From Microvirga terrae (GTDB lineage Bacteria; Pseudomonadota; Alphaproteobacteria; Rhizobiales; Beijerinckiaceae), in NCBI RefSeq assembly GCF_013307435.2, contig NZ_CP102845.1:3904001-3968000 (forward strand): a DNA stretch of 64,000 bases, given 5' to 3'. The notes below the pieces were generated by a model. It was not told the origin of the DNA. It saw only the letters and a program-made list of their open reading frames with translations, and searched no databases. Shown here one piece after another: positions 36,093-45,806 of the stretch. How positions within the stretch are numbered: position 1 is the stretch's first letter; each line of letters starts with the position of its first letter. The position numbers and the translations under genes were made by a program.

Positions 36093-37814
36093 ATGTTTAC
36101 CCGTTCCAACGGCGCCCTGCGCCGCCTCCAGGCCATGCTGACCGGCCTGGGCCTTCTGACCACCATCGCGGCGACCGCTCTCGCCCATGAGGGGCATGAC
36201 CACGGCGCCCCGCCGCCGGCCGCGGTCACCACCAACAATCCGCGGGTCAGCGCCCAGTCGGATGCCTACGAGCTCGTCGGCGTCCTCCGCGGCGACCGCC
36301 TCGGGATCTATCTCGACCGCTTCGCTTCGAACGAGCCCGTGACCGACGCCAAGATCGCCGTGACCGTCGGTGGCGACGAAGAGGTCTGGGCCGAGGCCGC
36401 AACTGATGGCACCTACACGGTGACGTCGGCCAAGTTTGCGGGCGAAGGCCCGCTGGAGCTCATCTTCGCCGTCACCGCGCCAAGTGGCGACGACCTGCTG
36501 ATCGGCACCCTCCAGCTGCCGGGCAAGCCTGTTGCCGCGGCTCCCGCCCCGGGGCGGGCCTCGCCGCTTCAGGTCTTGCAAAACACGCCAACCGTTCGGC
36601 TCGGCAGCATCGAGGTCGCCACGCCCTACGTGATCGCCGGCGTCGCGCTCGCGCTCGGTTTCCTGCTTGGTCTTGTGGCCCGGAGCCGGAGGAAGCTAGT
36701 GCCGGTGGCGGGCCTAGCGCTGGTTGTGCTGGTCGTCTCGACGGCCTACGCCTTCGCCCATGAAGGACACGACCATGGGGCGGAGGCCGCCAAGGCTGCC
36801 CTTCCGGCCGGTGACACCCCCCGCCGGCTGCCGGATGGCACGGTGTTCGTACCCAAGCCGAGCCAGCGCCTGCTCAATGTGCGGACGACCGTCTCAAAGC
36901 CGGAAGAGGCGCAGAAGGCCGTGAGCCTGATCGGACGGGTCATCGCCGACCCGAACCGCTCCGGCCTCGTGCAGAGCATCAACGGCGGGCGCATCATGGC
37001 TCCGGAGAAGGGGCTCCCCCGCCTCGGGCAGGCGGTCAGGAAGGGCGATGTGCTGGCCCTGGTTGAGCAAGCTGTGCCCCAGGCGGACCGCACCACGCTG
37101 TCCGAGCGCGTTGGCGAGATCGAGCAGGAGATCGCGGTCGCCGAGACCAAGCTCAAGCGCGTGCGCCAGCTCTCGGATCGTGGCGTCGCCCCGCCGAGCC
37201 AAGTCACCGACGCCGAGACCGAGCTGGAGGGCCTGCGCCGCCGCCGCGAGATCGTGCGCCAGACCCGCATCGAGCCCGAGGTCCTGCTGGCCCCCATCGA
37301 CGGCACCATTGCTGCGGCCCGCGTCGTCCCCGGCCAGGTCGTCGCGTCCCAGGACGTGATCTTCCAGATCGTCGACCCTAAGGGTCTCTGGGTGGAGGCG
37401 CTCGTCTACGGCGAGATCGATCCCGCCAAGGTCACCGGCGCCAGCGCCACCGCCGTCGACGGCACGCCCCTGAAGCTTGCCTTCCAGGGCTTCAGCAAGG
37501 CGATGCAGCAGCAGGCCAACGTGGTGCAGTTCGCCGTCGAGAACCCGCCGGCCAACCTGTCCGTCGGCTCGCCGGTCTCCGTGTTCGCGCAGAACGGGGC
37601 CTCCGTCAGGGACATCATCATGCCCCGGGACGCGGTCGTGCGCGGCGCCAACGGCGAGGCGGTGGTGTGGCGCCACACGGATCCCGAGCGGTTCGAGGCG
37701 CGGCCGGTGCGGACTGAGCCCTTTGATGCCACCCGGCTCTTGATCCGGGCCGGCGTCGCCGAGGGCGAGCGGATCGTGATCCGCGGCTCCGAGCTCATCA
37801 ACCAGATCCGGTGA
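36093..37814 (+). CDS. RND efflux periplasmic adaptor (CzcB/CusB-like) with N-terminal extension
   Basis: A 573-residue membrane-fusion protein that links the inner-membrane RND pump to an outer-membrane channel. The C-terminal part (about 250-573) has the adaptor layout: barrel-sandwich halves around a helical hairpin (TTLSERVGEIEQEIAVAETK ... VTDAETELEGLRRRRE), then LLAPIDGTI and membrane-proximal strands. Unusually, the first 240 residues hold a signal peptide, HEGHDHG (32-38), an Ig-like segment and two membrane helices (about 178-197 and 203-221). A second HEGHDHG (223-229) follows. The protein looks like a fusion of a membrane-anchored metal-binding module to a normal adaptor. It ends 7 bases before the pump gene. 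Confidence 0.85.
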   Translation: MFTRSNGALRRLQAMLTGLGLLTTIAATALAHEGHDHGAPPPAAVTTNNPRVSAQSDAYELVGVLRGDRLGIYLDRFASNEPVTDAKIAVTVGGDEEVWAEAATDGTYTVTSAKFAGEGPLELIFAVTAPSGDDLLIGTLQLPGKPVAAAPAPGRASPLQVLQNTPTVRLGSIEVATPYVIAGVALALGFLLGLVARSRRKLVPVAGLALVVLVVSTAYAFAHEGHDHGAEAAKAALPAGDTPRRLPDGTVFVPKPSQRLLNVRTTVSKPEEAQKAVSLIGRVIADPNRSGLVQSINGGRIMAPEKGLPRLGQAVRKGDVLALVEQAVPQADRTTLSERVGEIEQEIAVAETKLKRVRQLSDRGVAPPSQVTDAETELEGLRRRREIVRQTRIEPEVLLAPIDGTIAAARVVPGQVVASQDVIFQIVDPKGLWVEALVYGEIDPAKVTGASATAVDGTPLKLAFQGFSKAMQQQANVVQFAVENPPANLSVGSPVSVFAQNGASVRDIIMPRDAVVRGANGEAVVWRHTDPERFEARPVRTEPFDATRLLIRAGVAEGERIVIRGSELINQIR

Positions 37815-37821
37815 GGCGGCG

Positions 37822-40800
37822 ATGTTCAATTTCCTCGTCAGCAACAGCCTCAAGAACCGGCTGTTCGTCATCGCGGCGGCGCTCGTCCTCGTCGCCTACG
37901 GCTCGTGGATCCTGCCGCGCGTGCCCGTGGACGTGTTCCCCGACCTCAACCGGCCGACCGTCACCCTGATGACCGAGGCCGAGGGCCTCGCGCCGCAGGA
38001 GGTGGAGCAGCTCGTCACCTACCCGCTGGAGACCGCGATGAACGGCATGCCGGGCGTCAGGCGCGTCCGGTCCGTCTCCGGTGTCGGCCTGTCCATCGTC
38101 TACGTCGAGTTCGACTGGAGCACCGACATCTACCGCTCGCGCCAGCTCGTCGCCGAGCGCCTGGCGCTCGTGGGCGAGCAGCTCCCGACCGGCGTCACCC
38201 CGCAGATGGGACCGGTGACCTCGATCATGGGCGAGATCATGCTGGTCGCGGTGACCAGCGACACGGTCTCGCCGATGGAGGTGCGCGAGATCGCCGACTT
38301 CATCATCCGGCCGCAGCTCCTCACCATCGCGGGCGTCGCCCAGGTCATCCCCATCGGCGGCGAGGTCCGGCAGTACCGCATCGTGCCGAACATCGCGGCC
38401 CTGCAGGCGCTCGACGTCACCCACGAGCAGATCGAGGCCGGGGTCACCCGCTTCGGCACCAACACCGGCGGCGGCTTCGTCGACCAGCACGGGCGCGAGT
38501 ACCTGATCCGCAACGTGGGCGTCACAAAACGGCTGGAGGACCTGCGCAACACGGTGGTGGTCCACAAGCAGGGTCAGCCGGTGTTCCTGCACCAGGTGGC
38601 CCAGGTCGACTTCGCCCCGCGGGTGAAGCGCGGCGATGCCGGCTTCCAGGGCAAACCCGCCGTGATCGTGTCGATCCAGAAGCAGCCCGGCGCCGACACG
38701 GTCGACCTCACCGGCAAGATCGAAGCCGCGCTAGCCGAGATCCAGAAGACGCTGCCGCAGGGCGTGTCGGCCACGAACCTGCAGTTCCGGCAAGCCACCT
38801 TCATTGAGACCTCGGTCGACAACGTGAAGCGCGTGCTGCTGGAGGCGGCAGCCGTCGTGGCGGTGATCCTGATCCTGTTCCTGATGAACGTGCGGGCGAT
38901 CGTGATCTCGCTCACCGCGATCCCGATCTCGATCCTCGTGACCGTGCTCGTCTTCAACGCCTTCGGGCTCACCATCAACACGATGACGCTGGGCGGCCTG
39001 GCCATCGCCATCGGCGAGCTCGTCGACGATGCCGTGGTCGACGTCGAGAACATCCTGCGCCGGCTGAAGGAGAACCGGGAACTGCCCGAGCCGCGGCCGG
39101 TGCTGGAGGTGATCGCGGCCGCCTCCCAGGAGGTCCGCTCCGGCATCGTCTACGCCACGATGATCATCATCCTGGTGTTCATCCCGCTCTTCGCGCTGTC
39201 GGGCATCGAGGGGCGTCTCTTCGCCCCGCTCGGCGTAGCCTACATCGTGTCGATCCTGGCCTCGCTCGTCACCTCGATCACCGTGACGCCGGTGCTGGCC
39301 TATTACCTGCTCTCCGGGCGGGTGAAGGGCCACGAGCACGACAGCTTCGTGGTGCGGCACCTCAAGCGCGGCAACGCCGCCCTGCTGCGCTGGGCCTTCG
39401 GGCACCGCGGGGCCCTCTTCACGACCGTGCTGCTGGGTGTCGGCCTGGCAGCTTACGGGGCGACGCAGCTGCCGCGGGCCTTCCTGCCGCCGTTCAACGA
39501 GGGCACGCTCACGATCAGCCTCGGCTACAACCCGGGCATCGCCCTGGCCGAGAGCCACAGGCTCGGGCTCGTGGCGGAAGGCCTGATCAAGGACGTGCCC
39601 GAGGTGATCTCGGTCGGACGCCGCACGGGGCGCGCCGAGCTCGACGAGCATGCCGAGGGCGTGCACTCCTCCGAGATCGACGTCGACCTGAAGCGGTCGG
39701 AGCGCTCGAAGGAGGAGGTGATGGGCGACATCCGCGCCCGTCTGGCCGTCCTGCCGGCGACGCTCAACGTGGGCCAGCCGATCTCGCACCGTCTCGACCA
39801 CATGCTCTCGGGCGTGCGGGCCGAGATCGCGCTGAAGATCTACGGCGAGGACGTCGACACCCTGCGCACCCTGGCGGAAGGCCTGCGCGAGCGGCTCTCT
39901 GGCGTCGAGGGACTCGTCGACCTCCAGGTCGAGAAGCAGGTTCGCATCCCGCAGCTGCGGATCGACGTCGACTACGAGAAGGCCGCCCTCTACGGCCTGA
40001 CGCCGGCGACGGTGACGCAAGGTTTGGAGACGATGTCGAACGGGCGCACGGTCTCGCAGATCGTCGAGGGCAACCGCCGCTTCGACGTGGTGATGCGCCT
40101 GTCCGACCAGGACCGCTCCACCACCGGCCTCGGCGACCTGCTCATCGCCACGCCGACCGGCCACGTGCCGCTGCGCATGATCGCGGCGGTCCAGGAGACG
40201 GACGGGCCGAACCAGGTCCTGCGCGAGAACGGCCAGCGCCGGATCGCGGTCCTGGGCAACACCGACGGCAAGCGCGACATGGTGGCGATCATCGCCGACA
40301 TCCGCCGCATCACCGGGGAGACGCAGTGGCCGCAGGGCTACGTCACCCGCCTGGAGGGCACCTTCCAGGCGCAGGAGGAGGCCACGCTTCGGATCGGGGC
40401 GCTGTCGCTCCTGTCGCTCGCGATGATTTTCGTCGTGCTCTACAGCCGCTACCAGTCGCCGGCCCTGGCGCTGATCATCATGGGCAACATCCCGCTGGCG
40501 CTCATCGGCAGCGTGATCGCGCTCAACATCGCCGGGCAGCCTCTGTCGGTCGCGTCGATGATCGGCTTCATCACGCTGGCCGGCATCTCGGCACGCAACG
40601 GCATCCTGAAGGTCTCGCACTACATCAACCTCGCGCTCTATGAGGGCGAGCAGTTCGGCAAGGACCTCGTCATCCGCGGCAGCCTGGAGCGGCTCACCCC
40701 GGTGCTGATGACGGCGCTCTCCGCTGGCCTCGCGCTCATCCCGCTCCTGATCGGGGCGGACGAGCCCGGGCGCGAGATCCTGCACCCGGTGGCGGTCACG

Positions 40801-40947
40801 ATCTTCGGCGGGCTGATTTCGGCGACGCTGATTGACACCTTCCTCACCCCGGTCCTGTTCCTGACCTTCGGCAAGAAGCCACTGGAGCGTATCCAGGCCA
40901 GCCGCGAGGGCCGCGCCGGCGGCCTCACCCCGGCGGAAGCCTTCTGA
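37822..40947 (+). CDS. Heavy-metal RND efflux pump (CzcA/CusA family)
   Basis: A 1041-residue inner-membrane proton-driven pump that exports metal ions from the periplasm or cytoplasm through the adaptor and an outer-membrane channel. The hallmarks are the N-terminal helix, the porter domain (DVFPDLNRPTV), the TM4 segment GGLAIAIGELVDDAVVDVEN with its proton-relay acidic residues, and the duplicated second half starting near RGALFTTVLLGVG. Length and topology are normal for the HME-RND family. Metal specificity is not readable; the copper-type neighbours favour Cu or Ag. No outer-membrane factor (CzcC/CusC) is seen in the window. Confidence 0.93.
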   Translation: MFNFLVSNSLKNRLFVIAAALVLVAYGSWILPRVPVDVFPDLNRPTVTLMTEAEGLAPQEVEQLVTYPLETAMNGMPGVRRVRSVSGVGLSIVYVEFDWSTDIYRSRQLVAERLALVGEQLPTGVTPQMGPVTSIMGEIMLVAVTSDTVSPMEVREIADFIIRPQLLTIAGVAQVIPIGGEVRQYRIVPNIAALQALDVTHEQIEAGVTRFGTNTGGGFVDQHGREYLIRNVGVTKRLEDLRNTVVVHKQGQPVFLHQVAQVDFAPRVKRGDAGFQGKPAVIVSIQKQPGADTVDLTGKIEAALAEIQKTLPQGVSATNLQFRQATFIETSVDNVKRVLLEAAAVVAVILILFLMNVRAIVISLTAIPISILVTVLVFNAFGLTINTMTLGGLAIAIGELVDDAVVDVENILRRLKENRELPEPRPVLEVIAAASQEVRSGIVYATMIIILVFIPLFALSGIEGRLFAPLGVAYIVSILASLVTSITVTPVLAYYLLSGRVKGHEHDSFVVRHLKRGNAALLRWAFGHRGALFTTVLLGVGLAAYGATQLPRAFLPPFNEGTLTISLGYNPGIALAESHRLGLVAEGLIKDVPEVISVGRRTGRAELDEHAEGVHSSEIDVDLKRSERSKEEVMGDIRARLAVLPATLNVGQPISHRLDHMLSGVRAEIALKIYGEDVDTLRTLAEGLRERLSGVEGLVDLQVEKQVRIPQLRIDVDYEKAALYGLTPATVTQGLETMSNGRTVSQIVEGNRRFDVVMRLSDQDRSTTGLGDLLIATPTGHVPLRMIAAVQETDGPNQVLRENGQRRIAVLGNTDGKRDMVAIIADIRRITGETQWPQGYVTRLEGTFQAQEEATLRIGALSLLSLAMIFVVLYSRYQSPALALIIMGNIPLALIGSVIALNIAGQPLSVASMIGFITLAGISARNGILKVSHYINLALYEGEQFGKDLVIRGSLERLTPVLMTALSAGLALIPLLIGADEPGREILHPVAVTIFGGLISATLIDTFLTPVLFLTFGKKPLERIQASREGRAGGLTPAEAF

Positions 40948-40970
40948 TCCACGACACAAGGAGAACCATC

Positions 40971-41345
40971 ATGAAGCATCTCGTCCTCGCCCTTGCCATC
41001 GCAGCCACTCCCTTCACGGCAGCCGCCCACGAGATGGCCAAGGGCCCGAACGGCGGCCCCGTCGTCGACAGCACCGGCCATCACGTCGAGATGGTCGCCA
41101 AGGGCTCCGAGCTCGTCCTCTTCCTCACCGAGGCAGACGATAAGCCGCTGGCGTCCGCGGGCACGAAGAACGCCCGCGCCATCGTGCAGGACGGCGGCAA
41201 GACGGCGACCGTCCCGCTCCAGCCGGCCGAGCCCAACAAGCTCGTCGGCGCACTCGCCCAGCCGCTCGGATCGGGCGCGCGCGTGGTCGTCTCGGCCACC
41301 ATGGCAGACGGCCACGCCGTCCAGGCCCGCTTCGTCAACAACTGA
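40971..41345 (+). CDS. Small exported metal-resistance protein
   Basis: A 124-residue protein with a signal peptide (1-19, cleaved at AAAHE) and a beta-rich mature part: GPNGGPVVDSTGHHVEMVAKGSELVLFL. This resembles small domains found with CzcB-type adaptors. AAGGAG precedes the ATG. It is co-directional with the pump (23 bases after its stop) and probably acts in the periplasm as a metal-binding accessory. Confidence 0.72.
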   Translation: MKHLVLALAIAATPFTAAAHEMAKGPNGGPVVDSTGHHVEMVAKGSELVLFLTEADDKPLASAGTKNARAIVQDGGKTATVPLQPAEPNKLVGALAQPLGSGARVVVSATMADGHAVQARFVNN

Positions 41346-41372
41346 CCTTCCCTCACGCCAAGGAGAAAGACG

Positions 41373-41810
41373 ATGAAGACCATCACCAAGACCATCGCCG
41401 CCCTCGCGATCACCGCCATGGCCGGCGTGGCGTACGCGCAGACCTCACACCAGGGCCATGGCAGCATGCCGATGCCCGGCGCCATGCCCATGGGCAACAT
41501 GGACCCGGCGGCGATGCAGAAGATGATGCAGGACATGATGCCGTCGGCGAACGATCCGGCCTCGACGAAGGACTTCAAGGCGGCGGACATGCAGATGATG
41601 CGCAACATGCACGTGCCCTACACCGGGAATGCAGACGTGGACTTCCGCACCCACATGATCCCGCACCACCAGGGCGCCGTCGAGATGGCGAAGGTCGCCC
41701 TGAAGCACGCCAAAGATCCCGAGACGAAGCGAATGGCCCAGAAGATCGTTGACGATCAGGAGAAGGAGATCGCCGAGATGCAGGACTGGCTGAAGAAGAA
41801 CGGCAAGTAG
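41373..41810 (+). CDS. DUF305-family exported protein
   Basis: A 145-residue protein with a signal peptide (1-22). A Met- and His-rich stretch follows (HQGHGSMPMPGAMPMGNMD, with KMMQDMM), then a DUF305 helical domain with FRTHMIPHHQGAVEMAKVAL. The HMxxHHxxAxxM pattern is diagnostic. DUF305 proteins such as CopM bind copper in the periplasm. AAGGAGA precedes the start. It fits a copper function for the whole island. Confidence 0.88.
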   Translation: MKTITKTIAALAITAMAGVAYAQTSHQGHGSMPMPGAMPMGNMDPAAMQKMMQDMMPSANDPASTKDFKAADMQMMRNMHVPYTGNADVDFRTHMIPHHQGAVEMAKVALKHAKDPETKRMAQKIVDDQEKEIAEMQDWLKKNGK

Positions 41811-41930
41811 CGGACGGGCAACGATCCGTGTGGCCGTGCCGACCAGCGGCACGGCCACGCGACATCTGCCCTTGCCATCCGGCGCTGCCTTCAGCGTTCG
41901 ATGGAAGGAGCTGGAAGGAAAGGCACTCCC

Positions 41931-42413
41931 ATGAACACGATGCACATGACCCGGCGCAGCCTCGTCACCGGCCTCGCGGCAGGCGCCCTGCTCGCGAATT
42001 CCAGCGCCCTGCAGGCCCAGCCTCTTCCAAAGATTGTCGTCAGCAAGGATCCGAGCTGCGGCTGCTGCACGGGCTGGGTCGACCACCTGCGCCGGGCGGG
42101 CTTCTCCGCTGACGTGATCGAGACGTCCGAGATCAACCGCGTGAAGGTGCGCCTGGGCGTGCCGGATGATCTTGCCTCCTGCCACACCGCCGAGATCGGC
42201 GGCTACGTCATCGAGGGTCACGTGCCGGCCGACGCGATCAAGCGACTTCTCGCCGAGAAGCCGGCAGGCAAGGGTCTCGCCGTCGCCGGCATGCCGATGG
42301 GTTCTCCCGGCATGGAAATGGAAGGCATGGCGCCGGAGACCTACGAAGTAGTCCTGTTCGGACCGGCAGGCCGCGGGACCTTCGCCCGTTACGAGGGCGC
42401 GCGCCTGCTCTGA
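41931..42413 (+). CDS. DUF411 metal-binding protein, Tat-exported
   Basis: A 160-residue protein with a twin-arginine signal (MTRRSLVTGLAAGAL) and the DUF411 signature: DPSCGCCTGWVDHLRRAGF (Cys43, Cys45 and Cys46), HTAEIGGYVIEGHVPADAI and PAGKGLAVAGMPMGSPGMEM. ATG 41931 is chosen since GGAAAGG lies about 9 bases upstream. DUF411 proteins accompany copper and other metal efflux genes and likely bind the metal in the periplasm. Confidence 0.87.
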   Translation: MNTMHMTRRSLVTGLAAGALLANSSALQAQPLPKIVVSKDPSCGCCTGWVDHLRRAGFSADVIETSEINRVKVRLGVPDDLASCHTAEIGGYVIEGHVPADAIKRLLAEKPAGKGLAVAGMPMGSPGMEMEGMAPETYEVVLFGPAGRGTFARYEGARLL

Positions 42414-42438
42414 CCTGAGCTTCCAAAGGAGATCACCG

Positions 42439-42984
42439 ATGACACGTCTCTTGCTCGCTCTTACCGCAGCGCTCGTTGCCGCCGGTGCCGCCCAGGCCCA
42501 GCATGCTCCCGCCTGGCCCTATTCCGGACTGGAGACGCGGACGGTCAAGGCGTTGTCCGAACAGCAGATCGCCGACCTTCGCGCAGGGCGCGGCATGGGC
42601 TTGGCGCTGCCGGCGGAACTCAACGGCTATCCCGGCCCGGTGCATGTCCTGGAGCTCGGCGAACGGCTCGGACCGAGTGCGGAGCAACGCGCCCACGTCG
42701 AGGAGCTCCATGCGGCCATGAAGGCGGAGACGATACCGCTCGGCGAGCGCCTGATCGCGCAGGAGACCGACCTCGACCGGCAGTTCGCCACCAAGTCGGT
42801 CACTCCGGCGAGCCTGCAGGCCGCCACGGCCGACATCGGGGTGAGCCAGGGCGCACTCCGTGGGGCCCACCTGCGCTATCACCTTTCCACCCTGGAGGTT
42901 CTCTCGCCCGAGCAGATCCGTCGCTACGGCGAGCTTCGGGGTTACGGAGGATCCCATGGACATCATGGGAGCGGGCACAACTGA
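42439..42984 (+). CDS. Periplasmic metal-resistance protein, Spy/CpxP- or CnrX-like
   Basis: A 181-residue exported protein (signal peptide 1-20) with helical content, an LGPSAEQRAHVEELHAAMKAE segment and a His-rich end (GGSHGHHGSGHN). The helical hairpin pattern with LSEQQIADLRAG and LSPEQIRRYGELRG is like the heavy-metal-resistance/Spy group. AAAGGAG precedes the ATG. Its role is probably metal binding or a chaperone function in the periplasm. Confidence 0.72.
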   Translation: MTRLLLALTAALVAAGAAQAQHAPAWPYSGLETRTVKALSEQQIADLRAGRGMGLALPAELNGYPGPVHVLELGERLGPSAEQRAHVEELHAAMKAETIPLGERLIAQETDLDRQFATKSVTPASLQAATADIGVSQGALRGAHLRYHLSTLEVLSPEQIRRYGELRGYGGSHGHHGSGHN

Positions 42985-43097
42985 CCGCCTGTGGTGAACG
43001 GCCTCGGGTGGCCGTGACGAGGGTGCGGAGTTGCCGACCTCACAGCGCCACGGGTCGACGCCCCGTGCGCGGGTGCGCGTAAGCCGAGCTCCGACCC

Positions 43098-43121
43098 TTG
43101 ACCTTGCCATCATGGAAAGGC
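43098..43121 (+). promoter_or_regulatory. CueR-type promoter/operator of the copper ATPase
   Basis: TTGACC (43098-43103) overlaps the dyad ACCTTGCC-N5-GGAAAGGC (43101-43121), nearly the same as the block at 34742-34765. It lies about 40 bases before the P1B ATPase gene, consistent with direct copper-responsive activation by a MerR-family protein encoded elsewhere. Confidence 0.72.
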
Positions 43122-43158
43122 CGAGCATTCATTCCTGCATAGGAACGCGAGGTGAGCC

Positions 43159-45558
43159 ATGACCGGGGATCGTACCGTCGAAGGACATTTACACGAGGGA
43201 CATGAGCATCATCATGCCCATCACGGGCATGGTCACGGGCATCATCCTGAACCCGAAGCCGATGCCGGGAAGGTGAAGGATCCGGTCTGCGGGATGATGG
43301 TCGATCCGCACACCACCACCCACCGGGCCCAGTACGAGGGCAAGCCGTACTATTTCTGCTCATCCGGTTGCCAATCGAAGTTCATGGCGGAGCCTGCGAA
43401 GTACGTCCAGCCGACGGCGTCCCGGAAGGCCGAGCCCGTGCCCGAGGGCACGATCTATACCTGCCCGATGCATCCCGAGATCCGCCAGGTCGGCCCGGGC
43501 TCCTGCCCGATCTGCGGCATGGCCCTGGAGCCGGTACTCGTGAGCGCCGAGGCGACGCCGAACGCCGAGCTCATCGACATGAAGCGCCGGTTCTGGATCG
43601 GCCTCGCCCTGACCCTACCCGTGTTCGCGCTGGAGATGGGGGCGCATCTCACCGGGCTCGACCATCTGATCCCGCGCGCGACCTCCAACTGGATCCAGCT
43701 CGCCCTCGCGACGCCCGTCGTGCTCTGGGCCGGCTGGCCCTTCTTCGAGCGCGGCTGGGCCTCGATCAGGAACCGCAGCCTCAACATGTTCACGCTGATC
43801 GCCATGGGCACCGGGGTCGCCTGGCTCTACAGCGTGGTCGCGACGCTCGCGCCCGGCATCTTCCCGGCGGCGTTTCGCGGCCACGACGGCTCGGTCGCGG
43901 TGTACTTCGAGGCTGCGGCGGTGATCACGGTGCTGGTGCTCCTCGGGCAGGTGCTCGAACTGCGCGCCCGCGAGAGCACCAGCGGCGCCATCCGGGCCCT
44001 GCTCGACCTGGCGCCCAAGACCGCACGGCTCATCCGGGACGACGGCAGCGAGGAGGAGGTTCAGCTCGACACCGTGCAGGTCGGCAACCGCCTGCGGGTG
44101 CGTCCCGGCGAGAAGGTGCCAGTCGACGGCATCGTCGTCGAGGGGCGCAGTTCCGTCGATGAGTCGATGGTCACGGGCGAGTCGATGCCGGTTACCAAGG
44201 AGGTTGGCGCTAAGGCCATCGGCGGCACCATGAACCAGTCCGGCGGCCTCGTCATCGAGGCCGAGAAAGTCGGCCGGGACACGATGCTGTCGCAGATCGT
44301 CCAGCTCGTGGCCCAGGCCCAGCGCAGCCGCGCCCCGATCCAGCGACTGGCCGACCAGGTCTCCGGCTACTTCGTGCCGGCGGTCATCGCTGTGGCGCTG
44401 CTGGCCTTCGCGGCGTGGGGGATCTGGGGGCCGGAGCCCCGGCTCGCCTTCGGCCTGGTCGCGGCGGTGTCGGTGCTGATCATCGCCTGCCCCTGCGCCC
44501 TCGGCCTCGCCACGCCGATGTCGATCATGGTCGGCGTCGGCCGCGGCGCCGGAGCCGGCGTGCTGATCAAGAACGCCGAGGCGCTGGAGCACATGGAAAA
44601 GGTCGACACGCTGGTCGTCGACAAGACCGGCACGCTCACCGAGGGCAAGCCGGCGGTGACGGCCATCGTGCCGGCGGAAGGGTTCACCGAGACCGGGGTC
44701 CTGCGCCTCGCCGCCAGCGTCGAACGTCCGAGCGAGCATCCGCTCGCCATCGCCATCGTCGCGGCCGCGGAAGGCAAGGGCGTGGCAACCGCACCCGTGA
44801 GCGGGTTCGACTCGCCCACCGGCAAGGGCGCGCTCGGCACCGTCGAGGGCCGGACCGTCGTGCTCGGCAACGCCAGGTTCCTGGCCGAGCATGGCGTCGA
44901 CGTGGCCCCGCTCGCCAAGGCGGCCGACGACCTTCGCCGTGACGGGGCGACAGCGATCTTCGCCGGCGTCGACGGCCGGCCCGCCGGCATCCTGGCCATC
45001 GCCGACCCGGTGAAGGCGACGACCCCTGAGGCCTTGGCCGCCCTGAAGGAGGAAGGGATCCGGGTCGTGATGCTGACCGGCGACAACCGCACGACCGCCG
45101 AGGCGGTGGGGCGCCAGCTGCGGATTGACGAAGTGGAGGCGGAGGTGTTGCCGGAGCAGAAGAGCGCCGTGGTCGAGAAGTTCAAGCGCGAGGGCCGCGT
45201 GGTGGCGATGGCGGGCGACGGCGTCAACGACGCGCCGGCGCTGGCAGCGGCGGATGTCGGCATCGCGATGGGCACCGGCACCGACGTGGCGATGGAGAGT
45301 GCGGGCGTTACCCTTCTGAAGGGCGATCTCACCGGCATCGTGCGCGCCCGGCGGCTGTCGCAGGCGACCATGCGCAATATCCGCCAGAACCTGTTCTTCG
45401 CCTTCATCTACAACGCCCTCGGCGTGCCGGTGGCGGCGGGCGTGCTATACCCGTTCTTCGGCATCCTGCTTTCGCCGATCATCGCGGCCGCGGCGATGGC
45501 GCTGTCGTCGGTAAGCGTGATCGGCAACGCGATCCGGCTGCGGACGGTCCGGCTGTGA
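43159..45558 (+). CDS. copA: Copper-exporting P1B-type ATPase
   Basis: A 799-residue P-type ATPase that pumps Cu(I) or Ag(I) out of the cytoplasm. In order it has a His-rich N-terminus (about 10-30), a YHS domain (41-83, DPVCGMMV ... [12 protein letters not shown]) and a heavy-metal-binding domain (99-126, YTCPMHPE ... CPICGM). It lacks classic HMA domains. The membrane part has the CPC motif (444-446). The catalytic part has DKTGT (Asp488), the SEHPLA histidine-proline motif and [10 protein letters not shown] near 687. The family is that of CopA/CopB-like ATPases in alphaproteobacteria. GAGGTG precedes the ATG, and the CueR-type promoter is just upstream. It closes the metal island. Confidence 0.94.
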   Translation: MTGDRTVEGHLHEGHEHHHAHHGHGHGHHPEPEADAGKVKDPVCGMMVDPHTTTHRAQYEGKPYYFCSSGCQSKFMAEPAKYVQPTASRKAEPVPEGTIYTCPMHPEIRQVGPGSCPICGMALEPVLVSAEATPNAELIDMKRRFWIGLALTLPVFALEMGAHLTGLDHLIPRATSNWIQLALATPVVLWAGWPFFERGWASIRNRSLNMFTLIAMGTGVAWLYSVVATLAPGIFPAAFRGHDGSVAVYFEAAAVITVLVLLGQVLELRARESTSGAIRALLDLAPKTARLIRDDGSEEEVQLDTVQVGNRLRVRPGEKVPVDGIVVEGRSSVDESMVTGESMPVTKEVGAKAIGGTMNQSGGLVIEAEKVGRDTMLSQIVQLVAQAQRSRAPIQRLADQVSGYFVPAVIAVALLAFAAWGIWGPEPRLAFGLVAAVSVLIIACPCALGLATPMSIMVGVGRGAGAGVLIKNAEALEHMEKVDTLVVDKTGTLTEGKPAVTAIVPAEGFTETGVLRLAASVERPSEHPLAIAIVAAAEGKGVATAPVSGFDSPTGKGALGTVEGRTVVLGNARFLAEHGVDVAPLAKAADDLRRDGATAIFAGVDGRPAGILAIADPVKATTPEALAALKEEGIRVVMLTGDNRTTAEAVGRQLRIDEVEAEVLPEQKSAVVEKFKREGRVVAMAGDGVNDAPALAAADVGIAMGTGTDVAMESAGVTLLKGDLTGIVRARRLSQATMRNIRQNLFFAFIYNALGVPVAAGVLYPFFGILLSPIIAAAAMALSSVSVIGNAIRLRTVRL

Positions 45559-45641
45559 CCATCGCCAAGCAACCCCGGGCATGTTGCGCGAGATCAATGC
45601 GAGGAGACCTCTGGACTGAAGATTTATCTTGGCTTTCTGAA

Positions 45642-45758
45642 GACACGTCCACGGCAACCTTGCCCTGGTCGAGGGGCGTCCCCCCGTTACTCCTATTGAT
45701 TGTCACGTTTTTCCATGGACGACACGTCCACGGCTCCGGCGCGAAATTCGGACGTGTC
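45642..45758. repeat. GACACGTCC repeats, two direct and one inverted
   Basis: GACACGTCC occurs at 45642-45650 and 45721-45729, both followed by ACGGC. It occurs inverted as GGACGTGTC at 45750-45758. They lie in the gap between the copper ATPase and the minus-strand mobile element. They may be binding sites or part of an element end. Confidence 0.5.
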
Positions 45759-45806
45759 CCGAGGGGAAAGTAACGCTTTCCCAAGAACGGCATGTCGCCT
45801 CGTTCG

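Noticed and set aside
38731..40959. Long minus-strand open frame opposite the RND pump
   Set aside because: It is antisense to a strongly supported pump gene; long antisense frames are common in GC-rich coding DNA.
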